Assembly: GCA_013339895.1 (NCBI GenBank)
Contig: JABACO010000015.1
Location: forward strand, 2,050,326-2,114,325
From: Ephydatia muelleri
Taxonomy: Eukaryota; Porifera; Demospongiae; Spongillida; Spongillidae
DNA length: 64,000 nt
Direction: 5' to 3'
The notes beneath the pieces were generated by a model that worked only from the letters and a program-made list of their open reading frames with translations, ran no database searches and was not told the DNA's origin. Numbering within the stretch: position 1 is the stretch's first letter; every line of letters starts with the position of its first letter. Positions 22,775 through 35,645 of this stretch are shown piece after piece. Made by a program: the position numbers and the translations under genes.

Positions 22775-24003
22775 ATGATGACAGGGCATCTATTGGCATT
22801 GTTTACGCTGTTTCAGGCCGCGACGTGGATGCAGCAGGCTGAAGCTATCACTCCAAGTTCCGTCTCTTACTGCAGAATTGTCTAATTCATCAAGTGGCCT
22901 CTCTCCTCAGCTTACCCGCCTTCTCTTCCTCCCCTCTATGTGTACAACATCCCAGAGAGTTATGGCAAGTGCCATTTATACGTGAGTGCATGAGAACCGT
23001 ATCAGGGTGCTCAGCGAACTGCGCGCGACGCTTGAGAATTTTTTCGCCTTCAAATTACCTGTGCACCATCGGCCCCGCCCCCTTCCCCCTTGCCCCCTTT
23101 GTGCACGTTTCTTTGGGTCGAGGTGTTACGATTTTATATTTATAATTGATGTACGTACAATTACGAAATTATGAGGCGTTTCTAATCCATGTAATATACT
23201 TCACTCTCACAATTACAAAGCCGTATGCAAGAATCACACACTGGGTATTTCATGTGAACCTAGTTTCCAACAATTTAAGATTACACGTAATGTTGGGTCT
23301 GGGTAACAGTACTTTTTCCCACTCATGATTATGTCAAGTCGGATAGTACTTAGTATAGTAAAAATAGAGGAAAATTACACTATTATAAAATTGATATGAA
23401 ACTTTCCATCAAAATCAAATATGTATAATCAAAATTAGGACTAATTTAAAATAAAAACACATGAATAGTGTCTTGTACAAATGTTGTCAAGATGTGAATG
23501 CCCCTTCTCACTACATCACGAGAGAATGCAGCGATTGTGATTGATGGCTTTTCCAACTGGAAGAGAGCTCTCGATTGCTTCAGTGCAAATGGGAGATCAG
23601 AACTGCACGCTGGGCTTTGCACGGCTTCTCAAGCGGCTTAAATTAAGACCCATCTCAGTGCCCAAAGTCACATGAGTGATTCTTGACATTCATTGTCCAT
23701 GCGTGATTTTCTCCACATCCTTGGCCTAGCGATACTATATATGTGGGATCAATGGGACCTAACGCTTGATTTGTCAAGATTTCTTTATTTATATATATTC
23801 TAGAAGTCTGAAATGTCCTCTACACATTGCTTCTTACGCACTGAGAATCGAAGTATATGTCATAGAGTTGTAAGGCTCTGAATTTTTAATTAGCCATACA
23901 CTTTAATGCAAGCGTTATATTTCGATTGCGCGTACTGGAAAGTGTAAAATGTATACGTTAGGTCCCTTTTCGTAGAAACAATCCCATATAGAGTTTTTAC
24001 AAC

Positions 24004-24051
<48 letters not shown>

Positions 24052-24712
24052 GAATAAACCCATCAGTATCTGTATCTGTACCCAACCCTCACCCTGGGCT
24101 AAATAAAACTCTTCTACTCTATTATTTCTATGAGCTGTGATCTTTAGGTGTGTACGACGGCGTCATTATTTGTATCATTTGCACTGCAGGGAACAACTTG
24201 AGCACATTTGAGAATGTGTCAATCAATGCCGCCAGCCCTATCAATGCTATTGACCCGGGGGGCTTTCAGGTGACTTACAGTATACCAGCCTACTCCGTAA
24301 ACTCAGACAAGTTCTGTATGAAGGACAACGCTTCGGGGCTTATTTATGTGTGTCATAGAGTGATTCTGGACAGAGAGGTAGGAAGGATTACTCTCGTTCT
24401 CAGACCATCTTTTTGCAGCTGTACCTAGCGATAATGTAATCTATTGCAGCTGCGATGGTTGGGTCTGGAAGCAAAATATGTGCAGCCTGATAGCAGCTGC
24501 ATCTTGATCCTCATTCTAATAGGTGCTCACTCCAGATCCACTTCGTGCGTCACTTCTACTGACAGTGACTGCATCCAATGGAGCCTTCACAGCTACCACA
24601 ACAGTGTATATGTACCTGACAGATGTCAATGACAACCCTCCCCAGATGACCAACCTCCCAGCAACCATATCCCTGTCAGAAGTAGGCACACCATCTCTTC
24701 ACACCATCCCTT

Positions 24713-24743
<31 letters not shown>

Positions 24744-27700
24744 CATCTCTTGTAGGTCACGGCTATTGGTACGCAAGTATTCACTGTGGCTGCTACTGAC
24801 AAGGATCAGACATTTTACCCAACTTATACTATTACCAATACAAATGTGAGTTCTTGTGCACATATTGTCCATTTGTGTGTGTGTGTGTGTGTGTGTGTGT
24901 TTGTGTGTTTGTGTGTGTGTGTATGTGTGTGTGTGTAGGTGGGGTGTTTGCTGTGACTGGTTGTAACACTATCATAGTAACCTTGGTAACAGGAACTGGT
25001 CTTGCAACATATGGCATAAGCAATTAATGCACTGCATTGTATATTATTGCAATTATAAATACAAACTGCATCCATTGCACAATTTTCAAATTGTGTCATG
25101 CTGTCATTGCACTAGAATTTCAACATGAACCTTAAGTCACCTTAAAAACAAGGTTTTGGCACAATTCCAACCTGACCATCAAAACTGGTTAGGCCATGTT
25201 TGACATATGGAGGACACCACGCTCCCAAAGAAAATTCTTTTTGGTGAGCTTGCAGTAGGTTAGAGGCCCAACACAAGCCCAAACTTAGATGAAAGAGACA
25301 GTGTAATTCTTTTCAAATCCCATGTGATTGGCATAATATAGCACCCTCAAGACCTGGCAATCTATGCTTCTAGATGGATCAGTTTTGCTCGATGATAAAG
25401 CAAAGTTTTCATGAGCTTGTCATAAGGGCATGATGTGTACCAAGACACAAGTGACCGCTATCAGCAAAGTCATCACACACAAAAGCATGGCCCAAATGCT
25501 AACTGTTCAGAAGTTGCAGCAATTCAAGTATTAGGCAATTTTATAATATTCTTTTGTACTGTAATTTTCGAGGCGATGTTTTTTTGGAAACCACTGTTTC
25601 ACTCAATTAATAAAAGCGTGCATTTGATAGTAACTAGGGGTACTGAATCTCCAAACCTGTGTGACATTAAATGCCCACAAAATGGCTGCTTCTTCATCCG
25701 AATCTCGAATCTGAGAAGGGCATTAAGGTCCATATGATCCAGGTCAACCATCACCAACGATGGTCAAATACAGTTACATACTCTGTCACTTCTCCTACAG
25801 TAACCACTGGTACACAAACAGGGGCAGACGCAGAGGGGGAGGGGGGTCCGGATGATAATCTGCCACCAGTGACTGACACTCAGTACATGCAAAATACCAA
25901 TGTTCCTTAAGCCAGGTGTCCGGAACCTTTCCAGGGAGCAAGCCCTGGAGATGTAGAGTCATAATGAAGTCGTCCCATAGTAGGAGCAATAAGTTCAGGT
26001 ACTGCACACGGTTTCCTAGTTCTAGTAAGTTTCTGATAATGGCCCTGGATACTTCTGCCAAATGACACGTAGTTGGAGTTATTATTTTAATCATTACATT
26101 ATATGAAATACATCATACATAATATATAGTACTAATAAATACATACATACATGATAAGGAACAATGACATGTACACAATACTCCATAAACACACACAGCG
26201 TCATGTCATCGTAAATGCCTAAGCCCCAAGATGGAAGCTGGCTGTGGTCTAGGACATGAAGGACATTGTAGCGCCCTGCTGACATTTTGGTCCCCAACTG
26301 GGAGTTGGGCCGACCAGGTGCTATTGATCTCACCGTCACTAAACTCATCTGTTATGTCAGAAGCGAGCGTGAGGGCAGGATCAGCAGCACAGGCAGCTGA
26401 AAGGCATAAGCACCAAGCAAGTGACGAAAAATGCCAAGAACTTGGATGGGCATGCATCCCATTGGCCATTGAAGCATACAGATGTTGGGGCACAGAGGCT
26501 AGACAATGTTTGTCTCGTATAGCAAATAGCCTTGCAGTGAGATTGGGTTGGTCCCTCTCCAAAGCCACCACAAGTTTGTATGGTAAGCTCAGCCTGGCTC
26601 TCATTAGAGCTAATGACAGAGCTATCCTGTCCAGGACTGTATCTATCTTCGTACTTGAGTAGTTAGATACTTGCACATTTATGCATATGTATGTACGTTA
26701 AATAATAAGTGGTGCATGAATGTATGTGTATACCATCATAATAATAATAATATATTATTCTTACTCTGTTGTCAGTTTGATCCACTCTGGACAAATAGCA
26801 CTCTTGATTCTGCCTTTTTTTCTTGGTGCTTCTCTGATTTCGTTAGAAAAGAAAGGACGAAATTAGGCCAATAGCAGTTGGCTGCACTCTCCGTCGCCTT
26901 GCAGCAAAGGTGACCAGTGGTTAAGTGATGGTTGAAATGGCTATGTTGTTATCTCCATGCCAACTTGGTTATGGAGTTAAGCAAGGGAGCTGAAGCAGCT
27001 GTCCATGCTGCAAGATTCTGCATCGGAACATTGGATCCAGCAAAGTATTACTGAAGCAATGCCTTCAATTCCATTTGCAGGGATAAAATGCTGGAGGCGA
27101 TGCAACACTTGGCTCCCTGTATTTATCCATTTGTCCATTCTGCGTACTCTTCCCCCTCCTCTTTGTTTTGGAGTGACAAAATCAGTCATCAGAAGGGGTC
27201 CAAGAAGGGATCCTCTTGGGCCATCCCTCTTTTGCCTCACAATACATCATGTGTGCTCTCTGAAGAAGTCAGAACTGTGCATTTTTTATCTACACGATGG
27301 CACTCTGGGAGGGGTTCTGTCAAATGTTCTTTATGATATTGGGGTGATGAAGAAAGAAGCTGGAATTGTTGGTCTAGAGTTCAACCCCCAGAAATCTGAA
27401 GTAATATGTATTAATTCAGATCTCATTGCCATCGTACAGGCTTCTCTATCGGGGGTAAGCATGGTTGATTCAGTTGATGCCACATTATTGGGTTCACCAA
27501 TTGGAGATACTGGATCCATTACTGTTGCCATTGATGCCAAGACCACCATGCTGAAGTGCCTTCATGAGAGATTCCATTACCTAACTTGTCATGATGCCTA
27601 TCTCCTATTACATCACTCTTTGGCCATCCCTAAGTTTTTGTACCTTCTCAGACCGTCACCTTGCTATCTCTCCATCCAGCCTCAAGATTTATGATGATGA

Positions 27701-30700
27701 ACTCAGTGCAACAATTTGTTGTTCTTTTAATATTCACCTGGCTGAAAGTGACACTTCTTGGACACAATTAAAATTTGCCTGTGTGTCATGGTATGCTTGG
27801 CATTTGGGTGCTGTGCAGCTGGTACCTTCTGCCTTCTTGGCTTCAGCTCTGCCTCCTCCAAACTTGCTCACCTAATTCTTTCAGCAAATATACAACCACC
27901 CCAGCTCAGTTATGTGGATGAAGCTCTTGTTGCTTGGTCCCAAGGATGCATGGGATTCACTCAGACTCATGCCACCTTTTCACTCCGGTGGCAATAAAAA
28001 CGATTGGAGTGTTTGAACCAAGGACAACTGATTTTCTTAAAGAGTTGGGCCATCATTTGAGGCAGTGTTTGGTGAAGCTAACTCCTTTGCATATCTTACC
28101 CAGAGACTATCAGTTGCTGTCCAATATGGCAATGCAGCTTCCATGTTGGAGACAATGAGGGTGGATTGTGAAGATGAAATGCTTTATGTTTTATGTTTCG
28201 AGTTTATTATTATTTTTTAATACCAGAGCCAACTCCAGGGCCATTCTTCTAGAGCATGTGTTTATGTAACCATGTAATTCATCTCGGCCTGCCATGCTAA
28301 ATTTCATTTACGACAGGCTAATATAAGTCTACTCTTAGTTCGAGCCAATGCTTGTGCTTTCATGGCCCGTTTTAATACAGCCACAACAATGGACCTACTT
28401 GAGGGTTATTGGTAGTTTTTGCAGGGTTGTTTATATAAATAAGTGCATCTTCTGTAATGATGTTTATGAATATGAAATATAAAATACAAAAATAAAATGT
28501 ATGTGTATATGTGTGTATACATGTGTTACATGTGTATGTACATGTGTATGTATGTAATGTATGTATGATGATATCATTCTACCCAGCCTTTCTCTGTGGC
28601 TCCTTCCTCTGGCATCATCACATTGAGTGGTTCCCTGGACTACAACACACAGACATCCTACACCCTCATCATTACATTGAAGGTGAGTTAGGACTGGGGC
28701 CCAGTTTGCTCTTTACTCACTACAAACATTAGGACCAGCTGAATGACTCCATTGCCCTCACCTCCACTTCCACTCTCACTGTGATGGTCATCCCTGTTCA
28801 ACCACCTCTCTTCACCCAGCCTCGCTTCAGTGCTAGTGTTAGTCAAAGCTCAACAAACGTAAGTGGGTGTGGTTAGATGTGCACCATTAAGAGTTAGTGT
28901 GGTTAGGTGGGCATGTGGGTGTGGCTAGATTGATGCAATGTAAGTGGGTGTCATCAGATCTGCTAAACAATGCAGTTGACATATTATGAGTTCCGTGCAA
29001 CATCTGAAAGGAACACACTCCTCCAACTACACATACATTCATGCACACACAAAAAGTACACCATCAAGTATGCACACACTTTTCAGCTTCAACTCATGTT
29101 TTGTGACACTGGGGGTGGGTTGAAACTTCTGTTCTATCACCACACTTGGCATCCTCACACTACACTTTATGCCACACACCCTCACACCACACATGGCACC
29201 ACACACCCTCACACCATGCATGCCACACCACACCACGTCCTACATACCCTCATACACTGTGCCAAACCCCTTCAGGGGACATTTGTCAGGCACATCAATA
29301 TGATAGTAATCAATTAATGTCACATAACCTACAGCATTATTAATGGTTACTAACTCCTGGTTATATATCAACTCTTCAGTTTTGTTTGTCTTTGCGGGGG
29401 TGTTGACACATATTCTCTCACAACAACCCCTTAGCTGCTAGGCAACAAACCCTGACAATAGAAAACTTCCAAGTTTCATCATAAGTTTTAGTGGCGGTAT
29501 CCACCTCGAATGATTTAGTGGATTGTGCACTAGTGGTTCCATACAGTGTTCCAAAAGTCAAAAGCTGCCAAAACTGATTTCTTCAGTGTTTTGCTTATAT
29601 CGTTTGAACGCTTCACGCTCTGAGCATGAAAATACGTATCTAACAATTCTGTGACAAGGATTGCAGTTTTAAAACATACACAAATCGTGACTATTGGTAA
29701 ACAAATGATGCAATTACAACTCTTGCTAGGGATGTAATACAGGGTTCAAATGTATATTATAGATACACCATGAGGGCTGCTATATATATGATTGAGTTGG
29801 CGTGATACGTCCAACTGGTTGGGTAGAGCAGTCCAAAATTATGCATATTTAGAGCGTGTTCAAGGCTCAGTGAAATTCAAACGATTTAGTTTGACTTGGG
29901 TCTATTTTAGCGAAGACGTGGAGGTATCTGTATATATTTTAATACCACCTTAGCAAAAGTGTATAGTAATTTGTTAAAAGCTAATATTACAATTCATGGT
30001 TAACTTAATCGTTTTGATTACCTGTGACGTACACCCATGACGTTGCAAAATGCTAAATGAATTTCATCCCAATATGGATGCTTTGCAATGCCTACGTGCT
30101 GGCCGGTAAGTAACAACGTTACATTTAAAAATGCTACAAACAAATACACAGTATAAACAAACAGATAAAACATAAGACTAAAATAAAAAAATGCTATTGC
30201 ATGATTGTAGGAAGCCGTCAAAGCCTAGTCCATTCCTCCACTTTACCCTAGATCCCCTCAGACACAAGCTTGATGCTCGAACCAGGGCAAATAAGGGTCG
30301 TGCTCTGACATATGCACAAGTTTCAGCATACGATTTTTCCCTTTTATCTGCTATGCTGGTTGGCTACATGCTTCAGAAAATGTTCTGCCTCTCTATGGAG
30401 AAGTCCATCAACGGATGTCACAAAAGGAGTAAATGTACCCCACTGCCTTTTTATGCAGCTTCTTCTTTTCTTAAGCCCCTGGTTCCAAAATTGAATTTGG
30501 TGTTCTGTGTTGGTGTGATGGTGCATTTGTGTCATCATTGACTTTTATATCTAACCACCTGAGATTAAGATTTTAAGCACGCGTCGAAGCCCAAATAAGG
30601 AAATAGAATGTGCTGAGTCATCCTAGTAGATGAAACCAAAAAAGAGTTACATAAGTACTTAGAATGTTTGTACACAACACTGAATTTTGATAAAACGATA

Positions 30701-33057
30701 ATGGCGTCGTCAGATTCAACCATGTGTGGTTCTCAGGGGTTGTTGATACACAGACGTCTTATTTCGGAAAAACATTTGCATTGACATACCCTTCTGTAAT
30801 CCAAAATAAAAAAGTTGTGTATCAACTGGGAAGAGGCCTCTATTGCAAAACGTGATTGTAACGTGATTAAATATTTACCAAATGAGCACACCCCAAAGAT
30901 ATTATCATACATCAGTTCTACATATAATGACCTTTAATAGATGCCAAGAGCACCCTGTCAGGGATATAATGACAAAGATATGAGTGTGCAAAGTTGCAAT
31001 TTTAATGAACATTTTAATTATTCAGTGTGTGTATTTCGTAAATCATTAAGGTTATCAACTCAATAATTGGTAAAAGTCACTTCATATAAAGACCAAAATA
31101 TGTGAGAATTTAGAGCAAAATCGGAAGACGTGAGTCACAACTCCTGCTCAATTAATTGACATGGAATGACCCTGACCGGAGATTTTCTTCTGGAGATTAA
31201 CAACGAATGTAACGCATACGTATGTTGCTTGCCTTCCTATTTTCCAGTCGAAGAATCGGAGGCTACTTCAAAGCTGCTCGGTTTTTCTAACACAGCTGAC
31301 ATGTCTCGTTTCAGTCGTTTAACGCTGTCTAATACGACACCGCTGGTAGTTTTCATTCTAGCAAGCATTGTGATTGAAAAAGAGTTTTTATCGTTATTTG
31401 TTTACCGCCGGATTGCAACGTTTAATAAATCCAGTTACAGAAGTTTTAATATTAAAGTTCTTGATTTTTAAATTATTCAACCAATGTTATGCATTGGAAA
31501 ACCCCACAACTCATAACAACCGATATGTATACTATGTTTAATCAAAATAGTTTGATGAAACCATACATGCATAATGATATGCTAATGTATATGCTAATCT
31601 TTGTATAACAGCTAGCTCCAACTCCATCCCCTGTATCCATTACCTCATCAACTTCAACAACCACTTCCACTTCAGGTAAAATACATTATTGCTGAATGTA
31701 TAAACATTAATTTTGCTTGGTTGCATGTTTACGTATCAGCATATTTTCTTTTCGTTAGCACATCATAATAATTAATAGTAGTGCTTCCGATGCTCTATGT
31801 AAGGCACCTGGTGCAAGCCAGTGCCATTGCAATTTGAGCCAGTAGCTAGTTTAGGCAAAGCTAACTTTGTGTTATATTGTGATGTGTGCTTTGTATTTTT
31901 TAGTCATAGAAATGTATTTAAATATAAATCACACAATGTTTTAGGAGCCCAATACAGAGGCAGCATTGCCCTGCTGGAGTGACTCTCTGGAGAAGGGATG
32001 GGAGGGACTGGTGGTCATGTGAGATTGCCTGTTTGATGCCTGCCAATGTCAGTAGTGCCCCAGTGCACTGGTCATCTTGGGACAAAGTGATGGATCTGGA
32101 CACTTTCTGGCCTACAGCCCTACCTATTCGAATATAGAAAAAATAAAGTTCTAGATTTGTTATGCTACAATAATTACTGGTATTCAAAACACTTTACAAT
32201 GTGATGTATTTGAAAACCTATAACACAACATCTCATGTTATACGCACATGTATATATAATAATTGGGACAGTTTCCGCAAATTGCCCCACGGTTAAAATG
32301 TTATAAAAATGCATCGCGTTTGAATCGCTATAACTTCCCAACAGATAATGCTATCGACTTCCTATTTTCAATACTCATACTACACCATTTCACTATGCAG
32401 TGGGGAAAATAGGAAGTCGATAGCGTTATCCGTTGGGAAGTTATAGCGATTCAAACGCGATGCATTTTTATAACATTTTAACCGTGGGGCGGAAACTGTC
32501 CCAATTATTATTATGTTATATACATTTGCGTATAACATGAGATGGTGTGTTATAGGTTTATTTTATCATACTGAAGTAAAATAGTCCGAATCCCACACAC
32601 ATGAATAATCTTTGCATTTGTCGATACAGGGTCAGCCCCAACTCGATCTCCACCAGCTTCATCTCCGACTTCTCCACCAACTCGAATACCTCCCCAAAAT
32701 CAACATCAACACCAAACAATTCCGCTACAGGTAAAGTATAATTTAAAATTAAATGTTCTACCACATCACTGTTGCATTCTTGCCTGGTGGAATATTCTGT
32801 GTCACTTTGCAGCCAGCCATGCGCCCTCCATTGATGTTTCTACTGCTGTTGGTATAACCCTCTCCATCACATTGATCACAGCCTTGTCTCTGGGAGTGTT
32901 GGTGACCATATATGTATATAAGAAAAAATCCACAGTAAATCATCGACCCACCCCTGATGCGCCTTGTGAGCTGGTGGGCAATGATCAGAACAAGATAGAT
33001 GATATTCACCTAGAGAGGAATTTCCAATATAGAGAAATGGTGCTTATGGAACAGTAA
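22775..33057 (+). CDS. Cadherin-repeat single-pass membrane protein (short cytoplasmic tail)
   Basis: Exons: 22775-22856 (candidate), 24190-24377, 24523-24681, 24756-24845, 28587-28682, 28733-28858, 28976-29114, 31612-31675, 32630-32730 and 32813-33057. All junction phases agree and give 429 residues. Exon 1 encodes a signal peptide (MMTGHLLALFTLFQAATW, then an AEA cleavage site), but its donor (A|GTTCCG) is weak. Two cadherin-like repeats follow: SGLIYVCHRVILDRE and LTDVNDNPP, then GTQVFTVAATDKD, PFSVAPSSGIITLSG and LDYNTQTSYTL. A Ser/Thr/Asn-rich stalk precedes one transmembrane helix (about residues 360-384, VGITLSITLITALSLGVLV), a KKK stop-transfer and a 45-residue tail ending MEQ. Cadherin repeats mediate calcium-dependent adhesion. 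The tail shows no recognisable catenin-binding motif, so this is not a classical cadherin. The large intron 4 holds retrotransposon debris. The middle exons near the stalk are least certain. Confidence 0.72.
23740..23990. mobile_element. About 250-bp MITE-like element, GGGATC...GATCCC ends (copy 1)
   Basis: The left end GTGGGATCAATGGGACCTAACG and the right end (CGTTAGGTCCCTTTTCGTAG then ATCCCATATA) are inverted repeats. The interior matches, in opposite orientation, the element at 61579-61830 (for example CTAGAAG and CTGAAATCC/TCCTCTACACATTGCTTCTT). It lies in the first intron of the cadherin gene. Confidence 0.8.
24005..24051. repeat. Poly-C (37) followed by poly-A (10)
   Basis: A homopolymer junction lies in the intron just before the first cadherin-repeat exon. 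The length is likely unstable and may be mis-assembled. Confidence 0.9.
26220..26662 (+). pseudogene. 3' fragment of a non-LTR retrotransposon-like reverse transcriptase ORF
   Basis: One open frame encodes the family's C-terminal region: SEASVRAGSAAQAAERHK, SDEKCQELGWACIPLAIEAY and LYGKLSLALIRANDRAILSR, ending at TAG 26660-26662. It is closely related to 20395-20908. It lies upstream of the reverse transcriptase fragment at 26850, the reverse of the order in an intact element. Confidence 0.65.
26850..28180 (+). pseudogene. Reverse transcriptase fragment of a non-LTR retrotransposon-like element
   Basis: Reading across several frames gives RPIAVGCTLRRLAAKV (about 26867), GYGVKQGAEAAVHAARF, RDPLGPSLFCLTIHHVCSL and the catalytic region FYLHDGTLGG near 27280, where the usual Asp-Asp pair reads His-Asp. 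Further on come QKSEVICI and, near 28060-28180, YLTQRLSVAVQYGNAASMLE. Stops and frameshifts are present, so it is inactive. Such open frames are widespread in sponges and corals (from knowledge). Confidence 0.7.
32212..32560. mobile_element. Nested foldback elements in cadherin intron
   Basis: The inner element 32265-32502 (238 bp) has GGGACAGTTTCCG and CGGAAACTGTCCC ends with arms that pair nearly throughout, flanked by AATT on both sides. Outside it a second inverted repeat pairs 32212-32264 (CTATAACACAACATCTCATG...) with 32503-32560. The simplest reading is one foldback element inserted in the loop of another. No coding capacity is seen. Confidence 0.8.
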
Positions 33058-33389
33058 AATGGATGGATCTTATTTTGTGCTTCTATTTGAATATATTACA
33101 GAGCTTAGCATCTTGGACACGTTTGGTCACGATATACAATAAATTATGAACATTCAGTATTACTACAGCACTATATGGCCATGCAAAATGAGTACATGTA
33201 GATGATCACAATGTCGTGCTTTCTGCAGTCCTCATATCATTAAATGTGGTTGTTCAAGATTTTCCTCTAGAGTGTTTGCAGTGACATTTGGATGGATATA
33301 AGTGCTTACTTTGCCACTGTATGTTGATTGCACATGAATGGAGAACACCGGGGTTTTTTTTTTGGACATAATAAGGGATTATATATACT

Positions 33390-33636
33390 TGTAAGCAACA
33401 TTCTCTGTGAAAAAGATGGTGGTATATAGGATTTGAAGGCTATAGTGGTGTAAAAAGCAAGGAAACAAAGGTCTGAAAATGTAATAGTCACACAAATAAC
33501 ATACTATCCTACACATGTGCTAAATATAGGACTATTAAATTTTCCTTTATTGTTAGACCCTTGTTTCCTTGCTCTTTACTTCAGATCGTATATACCACCA
33601 TCTTTAATTTCTCACAGAGAATGTTTTTAGTTATTG
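33390..33636. mobile_element. Foldback element with AACATTCTCT ends (diverged copy)
   Basis: The left arm AACATTCTCTGTGAAAAAGA then GGTGGTATATAGG pairs with the right arm ending CAGAGAATGTTTTTAG. The arms share GTGGTGTAAAAAGCA and GAAACAA motifs with the cleaner element at 50735-51029. It lies just downstream of the cadherin gene's stop codon. Confidence 0.7.
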
Positions 33637-33921
33637 TTCATTGTAACACTACACATGGTGAATTCACCTGAGAGGACTGAGCTAGCTCAGTATATGTAGC
33701 TTATAATACGTGTATTGCAGTGAATTCATGGGTGTTTATGTGCGCTGAGAAGCCCAAGCGCAATGATACTCCACTCTAACAACATGCACCACTAATTACA
33801 AGCCCCCCCCCCCCCCCCTCATTTCCCCCTCCCTTCAAGCTATGGGTATGAAGACAAATATTGTAAATCACAGCCCACGCATGCACATATAATTAAAATG
33901 CTAGATGGATGCATACCATCA

Positions 33922-34139
33922 CCCTGTGTGTTTGTGTGTGTGTATGTGTGTGTGTGTGTGTGCGTGTGTGTGTGCATGTGTGCGTGTGTGTGCGTGTGTG
34001 TGTGTGTGTGTGCGTGTATGTGTGTGTGTGTGCATGTGTGTGTGCATGTGTGTGTGTGTGCATGTGTGTGTGTGTGTGTGTGTGCGTGTATGTGCATGTA
34101 TGTGTGCATGTGCGTGTGTGTGTGTGTGTGTGTGTGTTT
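33922..34139. repeat. (TG)n microsatellite with GCATG interruptions
   Basis: About 218 bp of TG repeats are broken by CG and CA steps. Open frames on both strands here are repeat artefacts. Confidence 0.95.
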
Positions 34140-35570
34140 GTCTTACATCATTCTAGTCAACAGGAAGCTAGCTACACAAGACATACCCAACCCAAAAATG
34201 TGGCCCCTAACCTTTGTGTCGGTGCCATATATAGATGCAATAAAATGATGTCACTTTATTGAATAACATATCAATGCATGGAAGCTATATACACGTCACA
34301 CGTATAACAAATACTAAAAATAATAATACATAATTGGGACAGTTTCCGAGAAAATTATATACGTGTCCAGGAATGAATAGGACATGTTTGAACCAAAATA
34401 ACTTTTGATAGGATGTAGATAAAAATCTACTATTTTGAAACTAAGATTGTGGGTTCCGTCGAATTTGTTTACATCATTTGAATTTTAAAAATATTAATCG
34501 AACTTATTAACTTTAATATAAACAGCAAATTAACCACTTTTAAAGTTGAGCCTGTTTACTCATGTATTTTCCGAATTTTTAGTAATTTTTACGCCGCGAA
34601 AAGCTGAAAAATTACTATTGTGCAGTGAATGCGCTTGCGCAAATTGAGCCGCAGTGGTTACCGGACACCCGTTCCCAAGCCCGTCTGCGCCTTTGGGAGC
34701 CCCACCCCCATAAGCTCAGACGTGATCACGTGGTGCCGAGCCCAACCCCTGCGCGTTTCGCCGGTCTGGGTGTCTAGATCGAGATTTCGCTGGCAGTGTG
34801 TGTGGCACTTTGATTTCGATCGCAGAGAACGTAACCCTACACACTTGCATCTCGCGGCATCTCATTTAGCGTACATTCATGCACGTCTAGTCAAGCCGTA
34901 GCCTGCAATACGACCGATTACATGTACAGCCAATGAATGTAGAATAGGATGCGCACTAAATAGCACAACAGCGGCACACGACGCTTGGATAACAAAAACA
35001 CACCGCGCAAACTTTTCGGTGAGTTACGGCAATGGCTCTCATTACGTGCCATGCAGTGTTAGTGCAAATGTACGGGCGCAAAGACACGCTCATCGCTACA
35101 GGTACACGAAACACCAACAAAATACCGATGGGTCGTACATATGAATCGCGCGTCTAGATGGCCCACACTAGGTTATAGCATTAGAAGTATTCAATTCTAA
35201 ATTTTGTCACTTTGAGTTTGAACATGAGCTCTGTCGGAGCTAACGAACTGGCCAGCTCGATATCGCAATTAGCGATCGAAAGTTACATGCTGGGATGGTC
35301 GATCTAGACCCGACTGGGCCTTAAACTGTTGTATGGATGCCGAGTGTCTAAAGTATCAGCTATCTGTGTTTTAAGAGCTTGATTAAGAACATGTAGCTGC
35401 AAAAGACCCTTCTTGAGCCAGTAATACATCAATCAGTTGGTTAATCAGAGGTTAGCAAAAGATGTCCTATTCCATGCATGTCCCATATGGTGGTTTTCAT
35501 CTTGGTGTAGCTCTGTGGCCATTGTACAGTGGGAAGAAATGAGTCTCTATTTGTGTGGTTATGTGTATTT
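34140..35570. other. Intergenic; single GGGACAG-type end and a CpG-containing stretch
   Basis: At 34335 the string GGGACAGTTTCCGAGAAAAT matches the ends of the foldback family, but no opposite end was found, so it may be a solo or decayed end. 34620-35130 is richer in CpG than its surroundings and could be a promoter or decayed repeat. No gene was recognised. Confidence 0.45.
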
Positions 35571-35571
35571 C

Positions 35572-35573
<2 letters not shown>

Positions 35574-35645
<72 letters not shown>

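Larger units (their letters stand above)
24846..28586 (+). other. Large cadherin intron with microsatellite and retrotransposon debris
   Basis: This 3.7-kb intron holds a (TG)n tract at 24879-24938, unrecognised sequence from 25000 to 26200, two non-LTR retrotransposon fragments (26220-26662 and 26850-28180) and short TA/TG-rich sequence near 28440-28570. Confidence 0.7.

Noticed and set aside
30191-30541. 116-codon open frame in the cadherin intron
   Set aside because: No family recognised and no coding neighbours; left unannotated.
34629-34901. Plus-strand frame rich in Arg and Pro
   Set aside because: CpG-containing stretch with no recognised domain; equally well explained by chance.
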